This document shows positions 47,878 to 58,791 of a stretch of DNA of 64,000 bases, piece by piece. The number at the start of each line of letters is the position of its first letter. Position 1 is the first letter of the stretch. The notes under the pieces are model-generated. The model saw only the letters and a program-made list of their open reading frames with translations, was not told the DNA's origin and did no database searches. Source of the stretch: Homarus americanus. Taxonomy: Eukaryota; Arthropoda; Malacostraca; Decapoda; Nephropidae. Both the position numbers and the translations under genes were made by a program. The DNA lies in contig NW_024720773.1 of the NCBI RefSeq assembly GCF_018991925.1, positions 1,751,471-1,815,470 on the forward strand, written 5' to 3'.

Positions 47878-48470
47878 GTGTGTTGGTGATGGTGGCCACC
47901 ACACTTGAGGGAGAGTGTGTGTGTGTTGGTGATGGTGGCCACCACACTTGAGGGAGAGTGTGTGTGTGTTGGTGATGGCGGCCACCACGCTTGAGGGAGA
48001 GTGTGTGTGTTGGTGATGGTGGCCACCACGCTTGAGGGAGAGTGTGTGTGTTGGTGATGGTGGCCACCACACTTGAGGGAGAGTGTGTGTGTATTGGTGA
48101 TGGCGGCCCCCACACTTGAGGGAGAGTGTGTGTGTGTTGGTGATGGCGGCCACCACACTTGAGGGAGAGTGTGTGTGTTGGTGATGGTGGCCCCCACACT
48201 TGAGGGAGAATGTGTGTGTGTGTTGGTGATGGTGGCCACCACACTTGAGGGAGAGTGTGTGTGTTGGTGATGGTGGCCACCACACTTGAGGGAGAGTGTG
48301 TGTGTTGGTGATGAGTGGCCACCACGCGGAGAGTGTGTGTGTTGGTGATGGCGTGAGCACCACACTTGGGGAGAGTGTGTGTGTTGGTGATGGCGGCCAC
48401 CACACTTGAGAGTGTGTGTGTTGGTGATGGTGGAGAGTGTGTGTGTTGGGATGGTGGCCACCACTTGAGG
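47878..48470 (+). repeat. ~39-43-bp minisatellite (GT-rich with GGTGGCCACCAC)
   Basis: About 14 copies of a unit containing GTGTGTTGGTGATGGTGG, CCACCACACTTGAGGGAGAG and a variable (GT)n. Unit length varies with the GT run. GGTGGCCACC is palindromic. Confidence 0.95.
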
Positions 48471-49005
48471 GAGTGTGAGGTTGTGTTGTGTGAAGTGAGG
48501 TTGTGAGTGAGTGAGTGTGTAGAGTGAGGTTGTGTTAGTGTGAGTGAGAGTGTGGTTAGAGTGAGGGTTGTGTTAGTGTGAGAGTGAGGTTGTGTTAGTG
48601 TGAGAGTGAGGTTGTGTTAGTGTGAGAGTGAGGTTGTGTTAGTGTGAGAGTGTGGTTGTGTTAGTGTGAGAGTGAGGTTGTGTTAGTGTGAGAGTCAGGC
48701 TGTGTTAGTGTGAGAGTCTGGCTGTGTTAGTGTGAGAGTCAGGCTGTGTTAGTGTGAGAGTCAGGTTGTGTTAGTGTGAGAGTCAGGCTGTGTTAGTGTG
48801 AGAGTCAGGCTGTGTTAGTGTGAGAGTCAGGCTGTGTTAGTGTGAGAGTCAGGCTGTGTTAGTGTGAGAGTCAGGCTGTGTTAGTGTGAGAGTCAGGTTG
48901 TGTTAGTGTGAGAGTCAGGTTGTGTTAGTGTGAGAGTCAGGTTGTGTTAGTGTGAGAGTCAGGCTGTGTTAGTGTGAGAGTCAGGCTGTGTTAGTGTGAG
49001 TCAGA
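48471..49005 (+). repeat. 22-bp minisatellite (TTAGTGTGAGAGTCAGGCTG plus TG)
   Basis: About 24 copies; early units have GTGAGGTTGTG and later ones GTCAGGCTGTG, so the variant replaced the first along the array. Confidence 0.95.
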
Positions 49006-49136
49006 AAAGCTTCGCGATACACTGCACGGAACCGTAAGAATTGTATCAGTGTAAACTAAATCTGGGTAATCCCACTTAAATCAGTTTGTACACTTTACCC
49101 ACTGTAAGGTCTTCCTCCCACAACCACGTCTCTACC

Positions 49137-49262
49137 TCGTGATTGCATCCCTCAACCACGTGTCTCTACCTGTGTCTACCTCGTGATTGCATCCCTCAAC
49201 CACGTGTCTCTAACCGTGTCTACCTCGTGATTGCATCCCTCAACCACGTGTCTATACCTCGT
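49137..49262 (+). repeat. ~50-bp tandem repeat, two to three copies
   Basis: Repeated TACCTCGTGATTGCATCCC and TCAACCACGTGTCT blocks. No coding content. Confidence 0.8.
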
Positions 49263-50488
49263 ATTACTCGACCCGGAAGTCTAGCTGTTCGCCTGGCAGG
49301 TAACATGATTGCTGGTCATCTCTTATTAAGAACTTTGTACACCAGAGAAGTTAACTAATGTCATCATCGCTTGGATACCACTCATACCACCTAGTTGATA
49401 TAAGACCCTGACCTCTAACAGGATCTGTGAGAACTATAATACTTGCGACCGGCCTTGTAGAATAATTCCACCAATTTACCATGGATCTTCTTCTGAGATT
49501 CTTAGCGATAGTCTTAACAACAATTCAGTAAGGATGACATGCCACACGAGAACGAATATACCAAGGGGTTCATACCCAAGTAGTGATTAAAAGCCTTTTG
49601 GGGGAAATTATTCTTTTTATTGTGTCAGGAGTTTTCCTTTTCTTTCTTTTGAGTATTCATCCACACTAGGCTGACCCATACTATTGAAATCGGAATATGA
49701 TAACTCTCTGCCGGCATTTAATCCTTCAACCCATTCCAAATTCCATTACTGAGATCGACAATCCATTTATCTTCCAGAGTCACAATAACATGAGCCCATA
49801 GGCTTTTACTAGTTCTAATCATTCTGTAGTTATTCAAAGACTTGCAATGACAACTACTTTAGGAATATATTTGACAGTTTTGTAAGCTTTCGAGTATGTA
49901 GAGGCTTCAATAATTATCATTGCCGGCTCAGTGAATTGGTCTCGAGCTAACGAGCTAACGAGCAAGTTTGTGGTTCATGAACTCGAAGTGAAATTTGTTG
50001 TGCCAATTTTTGCTTGTATGAAAATTGTGCAATTTTTTCCTGTGCCATTTTTTCCGAGTACCGTGTACCTCATGTTCACCCCTTCAACCACGTGTTCACT
50101 TCCCTCTCCTCTCACTGTAGCTCACAAAACCAAGTCAAATTATACCTTCATTTATTATTATTATATTATGTATCGTGGAATTAAAATATACTAATTAACT
50201 TTGGTTTGATACAGGTGTTGCCACGCGCCCACACCTGTGATATGGTCTCCACCCACGCGTCATGACCCACCACCACCACTGCTGAAGCAGGAGAACAACA
50301 ACAACACACACAAACTGCCATCATATCTAACAGAAACAGTGAAGAAAGATGACGGGGGAGGACGGTGGTGTTGGGAGGATGGTGGTGTAGTGTACAAACA
50401 TCACCTGTATAGTGTCCATGGTGGCACTATAAGTGACGTCATAACTACTCGAGCAAAGATATGCCTTCCATTGTCTATAAATAAATAA

Positions 50489-50519
<31 letters not shown>

Positions 50520-50869
50520 ATACATTACTAATATCATGGGTTAAGATCGGTATCTCAACTATATGTAAAGTAATCTACATAAAATATTGCTTTTCCTACA
50601 AATAAAACAAAAACATCATATGCAGCAAAAAATATAATGAAACTGCTGTTCACCTCGACTCACTCAGCCTTCACACACTCACTGGCTTGGTAGAGTGCGT
50701 CGACAGATGTTCCATGATGTACTGTACAATAATTGAGTGTACAAGATGTTCACTCGTAAGTCAGGTGTGTTAACTACTGTGTCCAGAGCTTTAACCCTTT
50801 GAGGAAGATGTGTTAACAGGTGAATGGCTTAAACACCTGAAGTATGATGATTTAACCCTTTGAGGACGA
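49263..50869. other. AT-rich non-coding sequence with (AAAT)n at 50466-50522
   Basis: No family recognised. A 57-bp AAAT microsatellite lies near the right end. Short open frames here show no conserved character. Confidence 0.6.
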
Positions 50870-51335
50870 TGTCTTGATATCATCCATGGTTTAAAACTCT
50901 TTTAGGATGATGGTTTACACACCTGTAGGATGATGGTTTACACACCTGTAGGATGATGGTTTACACACCTGCATGATGATGGTTTACACACCTTTAAAAA
51001 GATTGTTTACACACCTGTAGGATGATGGTTTACACACCTGTAGGAAGATGATTTACACACCTGTAGGATGATGGATTATACACCTTTGGGATGATGGTAT
51101 ACACACCTGTAGGATGATGATTTACACACCTGCAGGATGATGGTTTACACACATGTAAGATGATGATTTACACACCTGCATGATGATGGTTTACACACCT
51201 TTAAAAAGATTGTTTACACACCTGCAGGAAGATGGTTTACACACCTGTAGGAAGATGATTTACACACCTGTAGGAAGATGATTTACACACCTGTAGGATG
51301 ATGATTTACACACCTGTAGGATGATGGTTAGACTG
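50870..51335 (+). repeat. 23-bp minisatellite (TTTACACACCTGTAGGATGA plus TGG)
   Basis: About 18 copies of a 23-bp unit, with AGGAAGATGA and TTTAAAAAGATTG variants. Confidence 0.95.
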
Positions 51336-51454
51336 TCGTCCTCAAAGGGTGGTCACACTCTAATAGAGCAGTGTCTGATGGTCACTGTCCCGCCATCTTC
51401 ACCTGTTCTCTACATATTGTTGTTGATAATAAATGTTAAGAGTTCCGAGTGTCT

Positions 51455-54137
51455 TTCTCTCCCTCAACACAAGGTACCGTCTCCCTCAACACAAGGTTAC
51501 CGTCTCCCTCAACACAAGGTACCGTCTCCTTCAACAAAAGGTACCGTCTCCCTCAACACAAGGTACCGTCTCCCTCAACACAAGGTACCGTCTCCCTCAA
51601 CACAAGGTACCCTCCTCCCTCAACACAAGGTACCGTCTCTCAACACAAGGTACGTCTCCTCAACACAAGGTATAGTCCCTCTGTCCCTCAACAAGGTACC
51701 GTCTCCCCTCATCAACACAAGGTGTCTCCTCAACACGTCTCCCTCAACACAAGGTAGCAACACAAGGGTCTACTGTCTAACTGTACTGTCTCCCAAACAC
51801 AAGGTACTGTCTCCCCAACACAAGGTACCATCTCCTCAACACAACGTACTCCCTCAACACAAGGTACCCCTCAAGACAAGGTCGTCTCCCCTTAACACAA
51901 GGTACCATCTCCTCAACAAGGTACTCAACACAAGGTACCATGTCTCCCTCAACACAAGGTACTATCTCCCTCAACACAAGGTACCGTCTCCCAACACAGT
52001 ACCGTCTCCCCAACACCCTCAACACAAGGTATCCCCCTCAACACAAGGTATTCCACAAGGTACCATCTCCCTCAACACAAGGTACCGTCTCCTCAACACA
52101 AGGTACCATGTTCCTCAACACAAGGTACAGTCTCTCAACACAAGGTACCGTCTCCCAACACAAGGTACCATCTCCCCCAACACAAGTACTGTCTCCCCCA
52201 ACACAAGGTACTGTCTCCTCAACATACACTCCTCTCAACACAAGGTACCGTCTCCCCAACACAAGGTACTGTCTCCTCAACACAAGGTACCTCCCAAGGT
52301 ATGTCCGTCAACACAAGGTACCGTCTCCTCAACACAAGGTACGTCTCCCTCAACACAAAGTCTCCTACAGGTCTCCGTCTCAACACAAGGTACGTCTCCT
52401 CAACACTACCGTCTCCCCAACACAAGGTACCGTCTCCCCAAACTGTCCCCAACACAAGGTACGTCTCCCCAACACTAGGTGCCGTCTCCTGAAGACAAGG
52501 CACGTCTCCGTCAACACAAGGTACCGTCTCCTTCAACAGAAGGTACCGTCTCCTTAACACAAGGTACCGTTCCCTGAACACAAGGTACCATCTCCTGAAC
52601 ACAAGGTACCGTCTCCCTCAACACAAGGTACCATGTCCATTCAACACAATGTACCGTCTCCTCAACACAAGGTACCATCTCCCTCAACACAAGGTACCGT
52701 TCTCCCTCAACACAAGGTACGGTCTCCCTAACACAAAAGTCCTCCTCAAGACAAGGTACATCTCCCTCAACACAAGGTACGTCTCCCCCAACACAAGGTA
52801 GTCTCTCCCAACACCAGGTACCGTCTCCCCAACACAAGGTACCGTCTACCCCAACACAAGGTACCGTCTCACTCAACAAGAGGTAGTCTACTCCCAACAC
52901 AAGGTACTGTCTCCCTCAACACAAGGTACCGTCTCCATGTACAGTCTCCTCAACACAAGTCTCCTCAACACAAGGTACCATCCCTCAACACAAGGTCAAC
53001 ACAAGGTACGTCTCCTCCAACACAAGGTATACTCTAACAAGAGGTACCCCTCAACACAAGGTACCATCTCCCTCAACACCAGGTACCGTCCCCCAACACA
53101 AGGTACCGTCTACCTCAACACAAGGTACCGTCTCCTCCACAAGGTACCGTCTCCCAACATAAGGTAAGTCTCCTCAACACAAGGTGTCCTCAACACAAGG
53201 TACCATCTCCTCTCTCTCAACCATAACACTACCGTCTCCTCAACACAAGGTACCATCTCCCGGTCTCCCTCAACACAAGGTACCGTCTCAACACAAGGTC
53301 GTCTCCTCAACACAAGGTACCGTCTCCCTCAACACAAGGTACCGTCTCCCTCAACACAAGGTACCATCTCTCAACACAAGGTCTACACAAGGTATCTGTA
53401 CCTCTCAACACAAGGTACCATCTCCCTCAACACCAGGTACCGTCTCCCTCAACACAAGGTACCATCTCCTCAACACCAGGTACGTCTCCCCAACACAAGG
53501 TACCGTCTCCCTCAACACAAGGTACCATCTCCTCAACACCAGGTACCGTCCCCCAACACAAGGTACGTCTACCTCAACACAAGGTACCGTCTCACTCAAC
53601 ACAAGGTACTGTCTCCCCCAGGTACAGTCTCCTCAACACAACCGTCTCCCTCAACACAAGGTACCGTCTCCCCAACACAAGGTACCATCTCCTCAACACG
53701 TACTCCCTCAACACAAGGTACCGTCTCCCCAACACAACCGTCTCCCTCAACAAGTACCGTCTCCTTCAACACAAGGTACCATCTCCTCAACACAAGGTAT
53801 CTCCCCAACACAAGGTACCATCTCTAAGCCTCAACACGAGGTCCCCTTGTACCATCTCCCTCAACACCAGGTACAAGAGGTACCTGACTACACTCTACCA
53901 TCTCCCTCACACCAGGTACACAAGGGTCTACTCAACACAAGGTATCATCTCCTCAACACCGTCTTCCTCGTCTCCCTCAACACAAGGTACCGACTACCTC
54001 AACACAAGGTACCATCTCCCTCAACACCAGGTACCGTCTCCCCTAACACAAGGTACCATCTCCCCTAACACCAAGTACTGTCTCCCCTTACACAAGGTAC
54101 CGTCTCCCTTAACACAAGGTACCGTCTCCCTCAACAT
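51455..54137 (+). repeat. 22-bp minisatellite (CAACACAAGGTACCGTCTCC plus CT)
   Basis: About 115 copies over 2.7 kb; each full unit carries the palindrome GGTACC. Ends are clean and the centre has many 1-5 bp losses. Open frames of up to 385 codons on plus (LNTRYRLPQHKVPSP-like) are repeat artefacts. Confidence 0.95.
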
Positions 54138-54398
54138 TACGTTCCCTGTAATGTTATCTCCAGTTTTCTGGCACCATTCCCTGCAATTACAGATGAGTTT
54201 GCCATGCAGTACTTCATCAACTAACGTCAGTACATAAAGTGCTCGGTCAAAGCCTTCGCCTACAAGCATTTTATGGACACCTCCAGCCACAAAAGCAGTG
54301 GCCCTAAATACAGTAGTGCGATTTACTCTGACATATGGGAAACATGATAGGCTGTAGAGTAGGCCTACAGCAGAGGACGACTGTACATATTGATCCAT
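54138..54398 (-). other. Open frame of ~86 codons, no family recognised
   Basis: Outside the satellite the minus strand stays open from an ATG at 54398 into the repeat. The unique part includes SLSCFPYVRVNRTTVF, ATAFVAGGVHKMLVGEG and LTLVDEVLHGKLICNCREW. Its composition is protein-like, not repeat-derived. It could be a degraded exon or transposon fragment. I cannot assign a function, and chance remains possible at this length. Confidence 0.25.
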
Positions 54399-55884
54399 AC
54401 ATTAAAATAAACGTGACGTGAAATTCTACTTATTTTATCAAAACAAAATCATAAAGGGTTTGTGCATAAACACTGGTGATTTTTTTCAGCATTACATAAA
54501 AACTGAGTTAGTATTTGTCTAATTGATCTGAATTTATCTTTATCAGATTCCTGGACCCAATAATATAGAGTTTGACACCATGATCATCACCTTAAGTCAC
54601 ATAGTTCCAGAGATGCTGACTTACGATGGAACGTCGGCCATTTAGGAAAACGGTGCCGTATGCAACTCTCACGCATTTTTGACAATGGCATCACATGATC
54701 TCCACATCCCAAGGCTTAGTTTTAGCTATACAGACTAATGTTACCCTGTTGACCCAACCTACTCTAAAACTAAGGTCTTTTTAGGGGGTCTTACTGCTGG
54801 ACTATAAGGTTTGTGTATCTTTTTATAGGGAATTTTAGTTGGGAGTCAGTGGTGCTTATGATAACTTCCCAATTATGTAGGAAGTGCATTTATATTACGT
54901 CTTGTACCTTTTATCTGTAAATATATGTAAATAAGGAAGATTTGCCTAGGTAGAAAAAACTTTTGTCCTCTCGCCCAGGAATGTATATGTCAGCCTGAAC
55001 TGAGTATTATGTCAACACTTAAATAGTAGGTCATGCAATTTTAACTGAAGTCTACGGGCACTGTGTCTTTTAGGGTAAGTTTGGCCGAGATACTAGGTTG
55101 TGGCACCTAACCTAACCTAACATAACCTAACCTATTTTAATACAATCTAACTTACCCTAACCAAACCAAACTTAACTTAACCTACTTTAATATGATCTAA
55201 CTTAACTTAACCTAACCTAACCAAACTTAACTTGACCCAACATAAATTAACCTAACCTAACTAATTCCCATATACTGTAGCATTAAGGTGTTTAAGCATC
55301 AGGTGAAATAAACGAGAAAGATTCTTGTGTTTCTCATACAAATCTTGTCTAGAATTTAACAAGATTCTTCCACTTTTTTGTTTTACTTTATGCATTATTT
55401 GTTTCGTATCTTTTCTTTGGTTTTCGTATTGAGAGGAAAAGATAGTTTTTATTATCAATTTTTCCTTTTTTTTCAGTGTTTAGATGTTACTACTGTGGGT
55501 TTTACCCTAACCTGCCTTGTCTCTCAGTTTAGTATTATTTGTTTTGTGTTTTAATGTGACTTGTTTTGTCTTGATTTTTGCTTTGTATTATCTTTAGTTT
55601 GACTTTTCTTTTGACTTTTGTTTGTCTTCACTTTTTTGGGGGGGTTGTCTTCTGTTATAACTTGTTTTTCTTTTATTTTGTCTTGCATTTTTACTTAGTT
55701 ATTACTAACCTTATAAATGTTGTGTCAAGCTGATGACATACAATAACTGATCAATCTTGGGTAAAAGTTGAGCTGGGTGATCATGTCCTCACCTGCCTTG
55801 GCTACTGAGGTCATTTTCCTCAGCTACCTGACCTAGCTTGGAGAAGGACGTGCCCCTAAGTGCTCGTGTTAGTGACCATAGGAA
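54399..55884. other. AT-rich non-coding sequence with CCTAA repeats and T-rich tracts
   Basis: It includes imperfect (CCTAA)n at 55106-55262 and a T-rich stretch at 55440-55700. From about 55735 it is probably the 5' UTR of the following LINE. Nothing else is recognisable. Confidence 0.6.
55106..55262 (+). repeat. Imperfect (CCTAA)n tract
   Basis: Stretches of ACCTAACCTAAC mixed with CTTAACTTAA and CCAAACC variants; the complement of the TTAGG motif at 46.4 kb but much more degenerate. Confidence 0.85.
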
Positions 55885-56745
55885 ATGGCCGCCGTGGATC
55901 GTTGAGTTGTGGGGGAAGAGGGACGGTGTGTGAGGAAAGACGACCCCCTGGCCACTCTGTTAAGTCAGCTGGAGCAGTTGAGGAGAGAGATAGACGTTTT
56001 AAAGGGGGAGAACGAAGCCCTCAGGACTGAACTCCTTCAGGTAGGTGTCCTGCCTAGCAGGACACCTGCGAAGAAGGGTCAGGAGGAGCAAGCGTGGAGA
56101 GTGGCTGTCTCCAAGGGGACTAGGGTCAGATTCAGGAAAGCTGACCAGGGTGTGGAGTGCAGTAACCCCTACCAAATGTTGGAGGAAGCTGGCGAGAAAG
56201 AGAAGAGGCAGGACGGTGTGGTGCCAGGAGAGAAAAGGGCAGTTGTTCAGACCCTGCCCAGTGGTAAGGTCGTGGTGAGGTTCTTAGATAGGACTTTTTG
56301 TGCAAGAGATAGGAAACGTAGGACTAGGTAGTGTTTTCCTGGGGCTGGGATAGGGCATGTAGCTGAGAGGATAGATAGGGTTTTGTCAGGGGAGAGTACC
56401 AAGCCAGTAGTGTGTCTTAGTGTAGGAGGTAACGACATAGGAAAGGTTAGGAGTGAGGAACTTTTCAAAAGGTATAGGGAGGCGCTAGGGAAGGTTAGAG
56501 ATAGGGGAGGGATCCCGATAGTATGTGGTGTCTTGCCTAGAAGAGGAGTTGGTGGTGAATGGCTGTCCAGGGCAATTACTATAAATTGCCGACTGGAAAA
56601 ATATTGTGCAAGCAATAGTTGGGCGTTCATTGATAACTGGCAACCATTCTATGGCAACGACTACCTATACAGTCGTGACAGAGTACATTTGTCTCGCGCT
56701 GGGGTAAAGACGTTGTCTGCATCCCTGGAGCATAATTTGTCACCA
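55885..56745 (+). pseudogene. CR1-like ORF1 of copy C: coiled coil and esterase, stops in frame
   Basis: The likely start is ATG 55885 (MAAVDR), with TGA at 55903-55905 and TAG at 56329-56331 breaking the same frame. Residues after the first stop form a coiled coil (LLSQLEQLRREIDVLKGENE), then a basic segment, then the esterase part: CFPGAGIGHVAERIDRVL, VCLSVGGNDIGK and SRDRVHLSRAGV. The nucleophile block is GKVVVRFLD where copy A has GDSQVRYMD, so the catalytic serine is missing. GGND and the D-x-x-H histidine remain. Confidence 0.75.
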
Positions 56746-57331
56746 AAGGAGGGTTCTCAGTCGGGAGAGGTCGGTAAGTGGGAGTCAAAAAACAAGCAGA
56801 TCCTGGGGAGTAAAATTGGTTACTCAGGACAAGGGGTAAAACAGGACCAGGGAGGGGTAGGTTTAAATGTATACTATACAAACAGTAGGAGCGTTAAAAA
56901 TAAAATAGACTTGCTGAGAGCGGTTGTATGTACCGAGAATGTAGACGTCATAGCAATCACCGAAACTTGGATGAATCTGGAGAGCAAGAACTTTTTATCA
57001 GAGTACCACATAGAAGGGTACAACCATTTTCACAAGGACATGGAAGGTAGGAAGGGGGGAGGGGTCGCTCTCTTCGTCAGGGATACATTAAAATGTTGTA
57101 TTAATTATTCAATAAAGGGTGAAATAGGAACTGAGTCTGTATGGGTAGAAATTGCGGAAGGAAGATAAAAACTTATTTTGGGAGTGATTTACAGGCCCCC
57201 AAGTCTTGGGAAAGAAGCAGCTCAGCCCATATGGCAGGAAATGAGTAGGGCAGCAAAATACATCAACCTGTGCATAATAGGGGATTTCAACTTCAAAAGT
57301 ATTGACTGGGACAACATTGTAGGTGACTGCC
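56746..57331 (+). pseudogene. CR1-like ORF2 endonuclease of copy C, fused in frame to ORF1
   Basis: No stop separates the esterase from the endonuclease. Landmarks are LNVYYTNSRSVKNKID, IAITETWMNLESKN, RKGGGVALFVRDTLK, ESVWVEIAEGR, then TAA at 57166-57168, and in the same frame LGVIYRPPSLGKEA and IIGDFNFKSIDWDN. N, E, Y and D-x-N catalytic positions are retained; the S-D-H block is lost with the 3' truncation. In copy A the two ORFs are separated by a stop and a new ATG, so the fusion here is either ancestral variation or an indel effect. Confidence 0.75.
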
Positions 57332-57506
57332 GACCACCTACTACCTACCGGCGCCCGACTATGACTGCCGCCAACCACCCCCATGTGTACAACACACAGG
57401 CTTTGCCTGGTATACGGGCAAAGCCCGCCGGGCACTGCTCGATCGTGTGGACGGGGCTTAATGCGCTGTGAAAATCTACATTAGTGCAGCTGGACAAGGT
57501 GCATGG
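57332..57506 (+). other. Left flank of the older repeat-family ORF
   Basis: Non-LINE sequence between CR1 copy C and the Gypsy element. Joined across the 57507-63408 insertion, its last ~30 bases read in frame into 63409 onward (ISAAGQGAW then DMHESAAAHLLPLL), so this is the interrupted left part of the element described at 63409-64000. The rest is not recognised. Confidence 0.5.
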
Positions 57507-57882
57507 TCTATGTTTGTCTTTGATACCCCCAAAATGTTCTACACTACTGAGGGTAGACACAAACACTTGTTATCTTGAAAATAGGTTCTTATTCTCGTAC
57601 GGGAGATATACAGAGGAACTGATAAGACAGGGCACTTCCACACCTCAAGGACTGGTGGTCTCCACTCTATGTATCACTGCGCGTTAGCATGTACAGATGC
57701 CAGCATTCACAAGCTGAATACATAAAATGTAAATATGATAATTCACATACATAACATGGTGCATAATAAATGGAAATATTACATAGGATTAATACATGTT
57801 CTGTAATACTTTACTATACATAATTAATAGAGTAATATAAGAATACACAGTTTAATGTACTACTGCGTGTCCATATTATACA
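57507..57882 (-). repeat. Gypsy 3' LTR (in coding orientation)
   Basis: 376 bp, about 96% identical to 63033-63408. On the minus strand it begins TGTATAATATGGACACG and ends AAACATAGA. It lies next to the CATGG target duplication on its left and the polypurine tract on its right. Confidence 0.95.
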
Positions 57883-57897
57883 CCTCCCTCCCCCCTA
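57883..57897 (-). promoter_or_regulatory. Polypurine tract
   Basis: The minus strand reads AGGGGGGAGGGAGG directly before the TG of the 3' LTR; the priming site for plus-strand DNA synthesis. Confidence 0.85.
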
Positions 57898-58791
57898 TAC
57901 TCTCATAGTTTCATCTTGAGCGGACCTTTTGTTTCTGAGTCGCTCGGACCTGCGGAGTACTGGGGCAGAAACACAAGGTGGGGATGGATTTACTGTAAAG
58001 GCATCAACATTAGGGGACTCAACTGGGGAAGGGTCAACACTAGGCAGCTCCACAGGTCGGAGGAAACGACGGTTCCTCCACCATACTCTACCACTAGGAA
58101 GACGCACTTGGTAGTCCCTGGACCGGCCAATACCCATGACAACCCCAACCTTGTCCCAGCTGTGAGATACCGGATCTTGAATCCTGACCTGTTGGCCGAT
58201 ACTCAACCTGGGAAGGGGGCGGGCATGACAGTCGTACCGAGCTGCGACATCTGCGGCTCGTTCTGCTGCACGGCGGTCACATTCTTCAGTCTTGGCTTGC
58301 CATTCTTGAGAAAAAGACTTCGGGTGGGCAGGAACACAAGACCTGAGATGATGTCCGTATAGAACCTGAGCTGGGGAGCGTCCGGTGAAGTTCGGGGTGT
58401 TGCGTAACTCTAACAAACCTCGATTGAAGTCTTCGCAGTCGATATTTCCTGAGGGTGACACCTTAAGGATCAGGTGTTTAACAGTCTTGACTGCGGCTTC
58501 AGCGTGTCCATTTGCCTGGCTGTAGTGGGGCGAGGTCACAACATGACGGACTCCCCAACGGTCCATGAAGTCCCGGAACTCGTGGCTGGTGAACTGGGGT
58601 CCTCCATCAGTCCTGAGGCGGAGGGGAACACCAACTTCTCTGAAGTAATGCCTGAAATTCCGGATGGTAGCAGTAGCCGTTGTATCACTACCACAGGGGA
58701 CGACAACAGGCCATCCAGACAATCGGTCGGCAATGACGAGGAAGGACTTCCCTGCCACTGCAAAGAAGTCGGCCGACACAGACTCGAAGGG
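57895..58791 (-). CDS. Gypsy integrase catalytic core and C-terminal domain
   Basis: In the same frame as the preceding block, after TGA at 58792-58794. It shows the D,D-35-E triad: the first Asp in SADFFAVAGKSFLVIADR, the second in LRTDGGPQFTS, and Glu 36 positions further in QANGHAEAAV. The C-terminal part has a small beta-barrel-like segment (VRIQDPVSHSWDKVGVVMG, YQVRLPSGRVWWRNRRF) and an R/K-rich tail (LRRSERLRNKRS). Integrase joins the cDNA ends to host DNA. The catalytic residues are intact, but translation would need to pass the stop. Confidence 0.9.
   Translation of the reverse strand, partial: PFESVSADFFAVAGKSFLVIADRLSGWPVVVPCGSDTTATATIRNFRHYFREVGVPLRLRTDGGPQFTSHEFRDFMDRWGVRHVVTSPHYSQANGHAEAAVKTVKHLILKVSPSGNIDCEDFNRGLLELRNTPNFTGRSPAQVLYGHHLRSCVPAHPKSFSQEWQAKTEECDRRAAERAADVAARYDCHARPLPRLSIGQQVRIQDPVSHSWDKVGVVMGIGRSRDYQVRLPSGRVWWRNRRFLRPVELPSVDPSPVESPNVDAFTVNPSPPCVSAPVLRRSERLRNKRSAQDETMRV

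Larger units (their letters stand above)
55885..57331 (+). mobile_element. CR1-like LINE, copy C (3' truncated)
   Basis: A plus-strand LINE related to copies A and B but clearly diverged. ORF1 and the endonuclease part of ORF2 are in one frame. Sequence leaves LINE homology after SIDWDNIVGD at ~57331, so the RT is absent. Loss of the 3' half is unusual for LINE insertion and implies later breakage or replacement by the neighbouring element. Confidence 0.8.

Noticed and set aside
51321..52557. LNTRYRLPQHKVPSP-like frames up to 385 codons
   Set aside because: Translation of the 22-bp CAACACAAGGTACC satellite; no independent protein signal.
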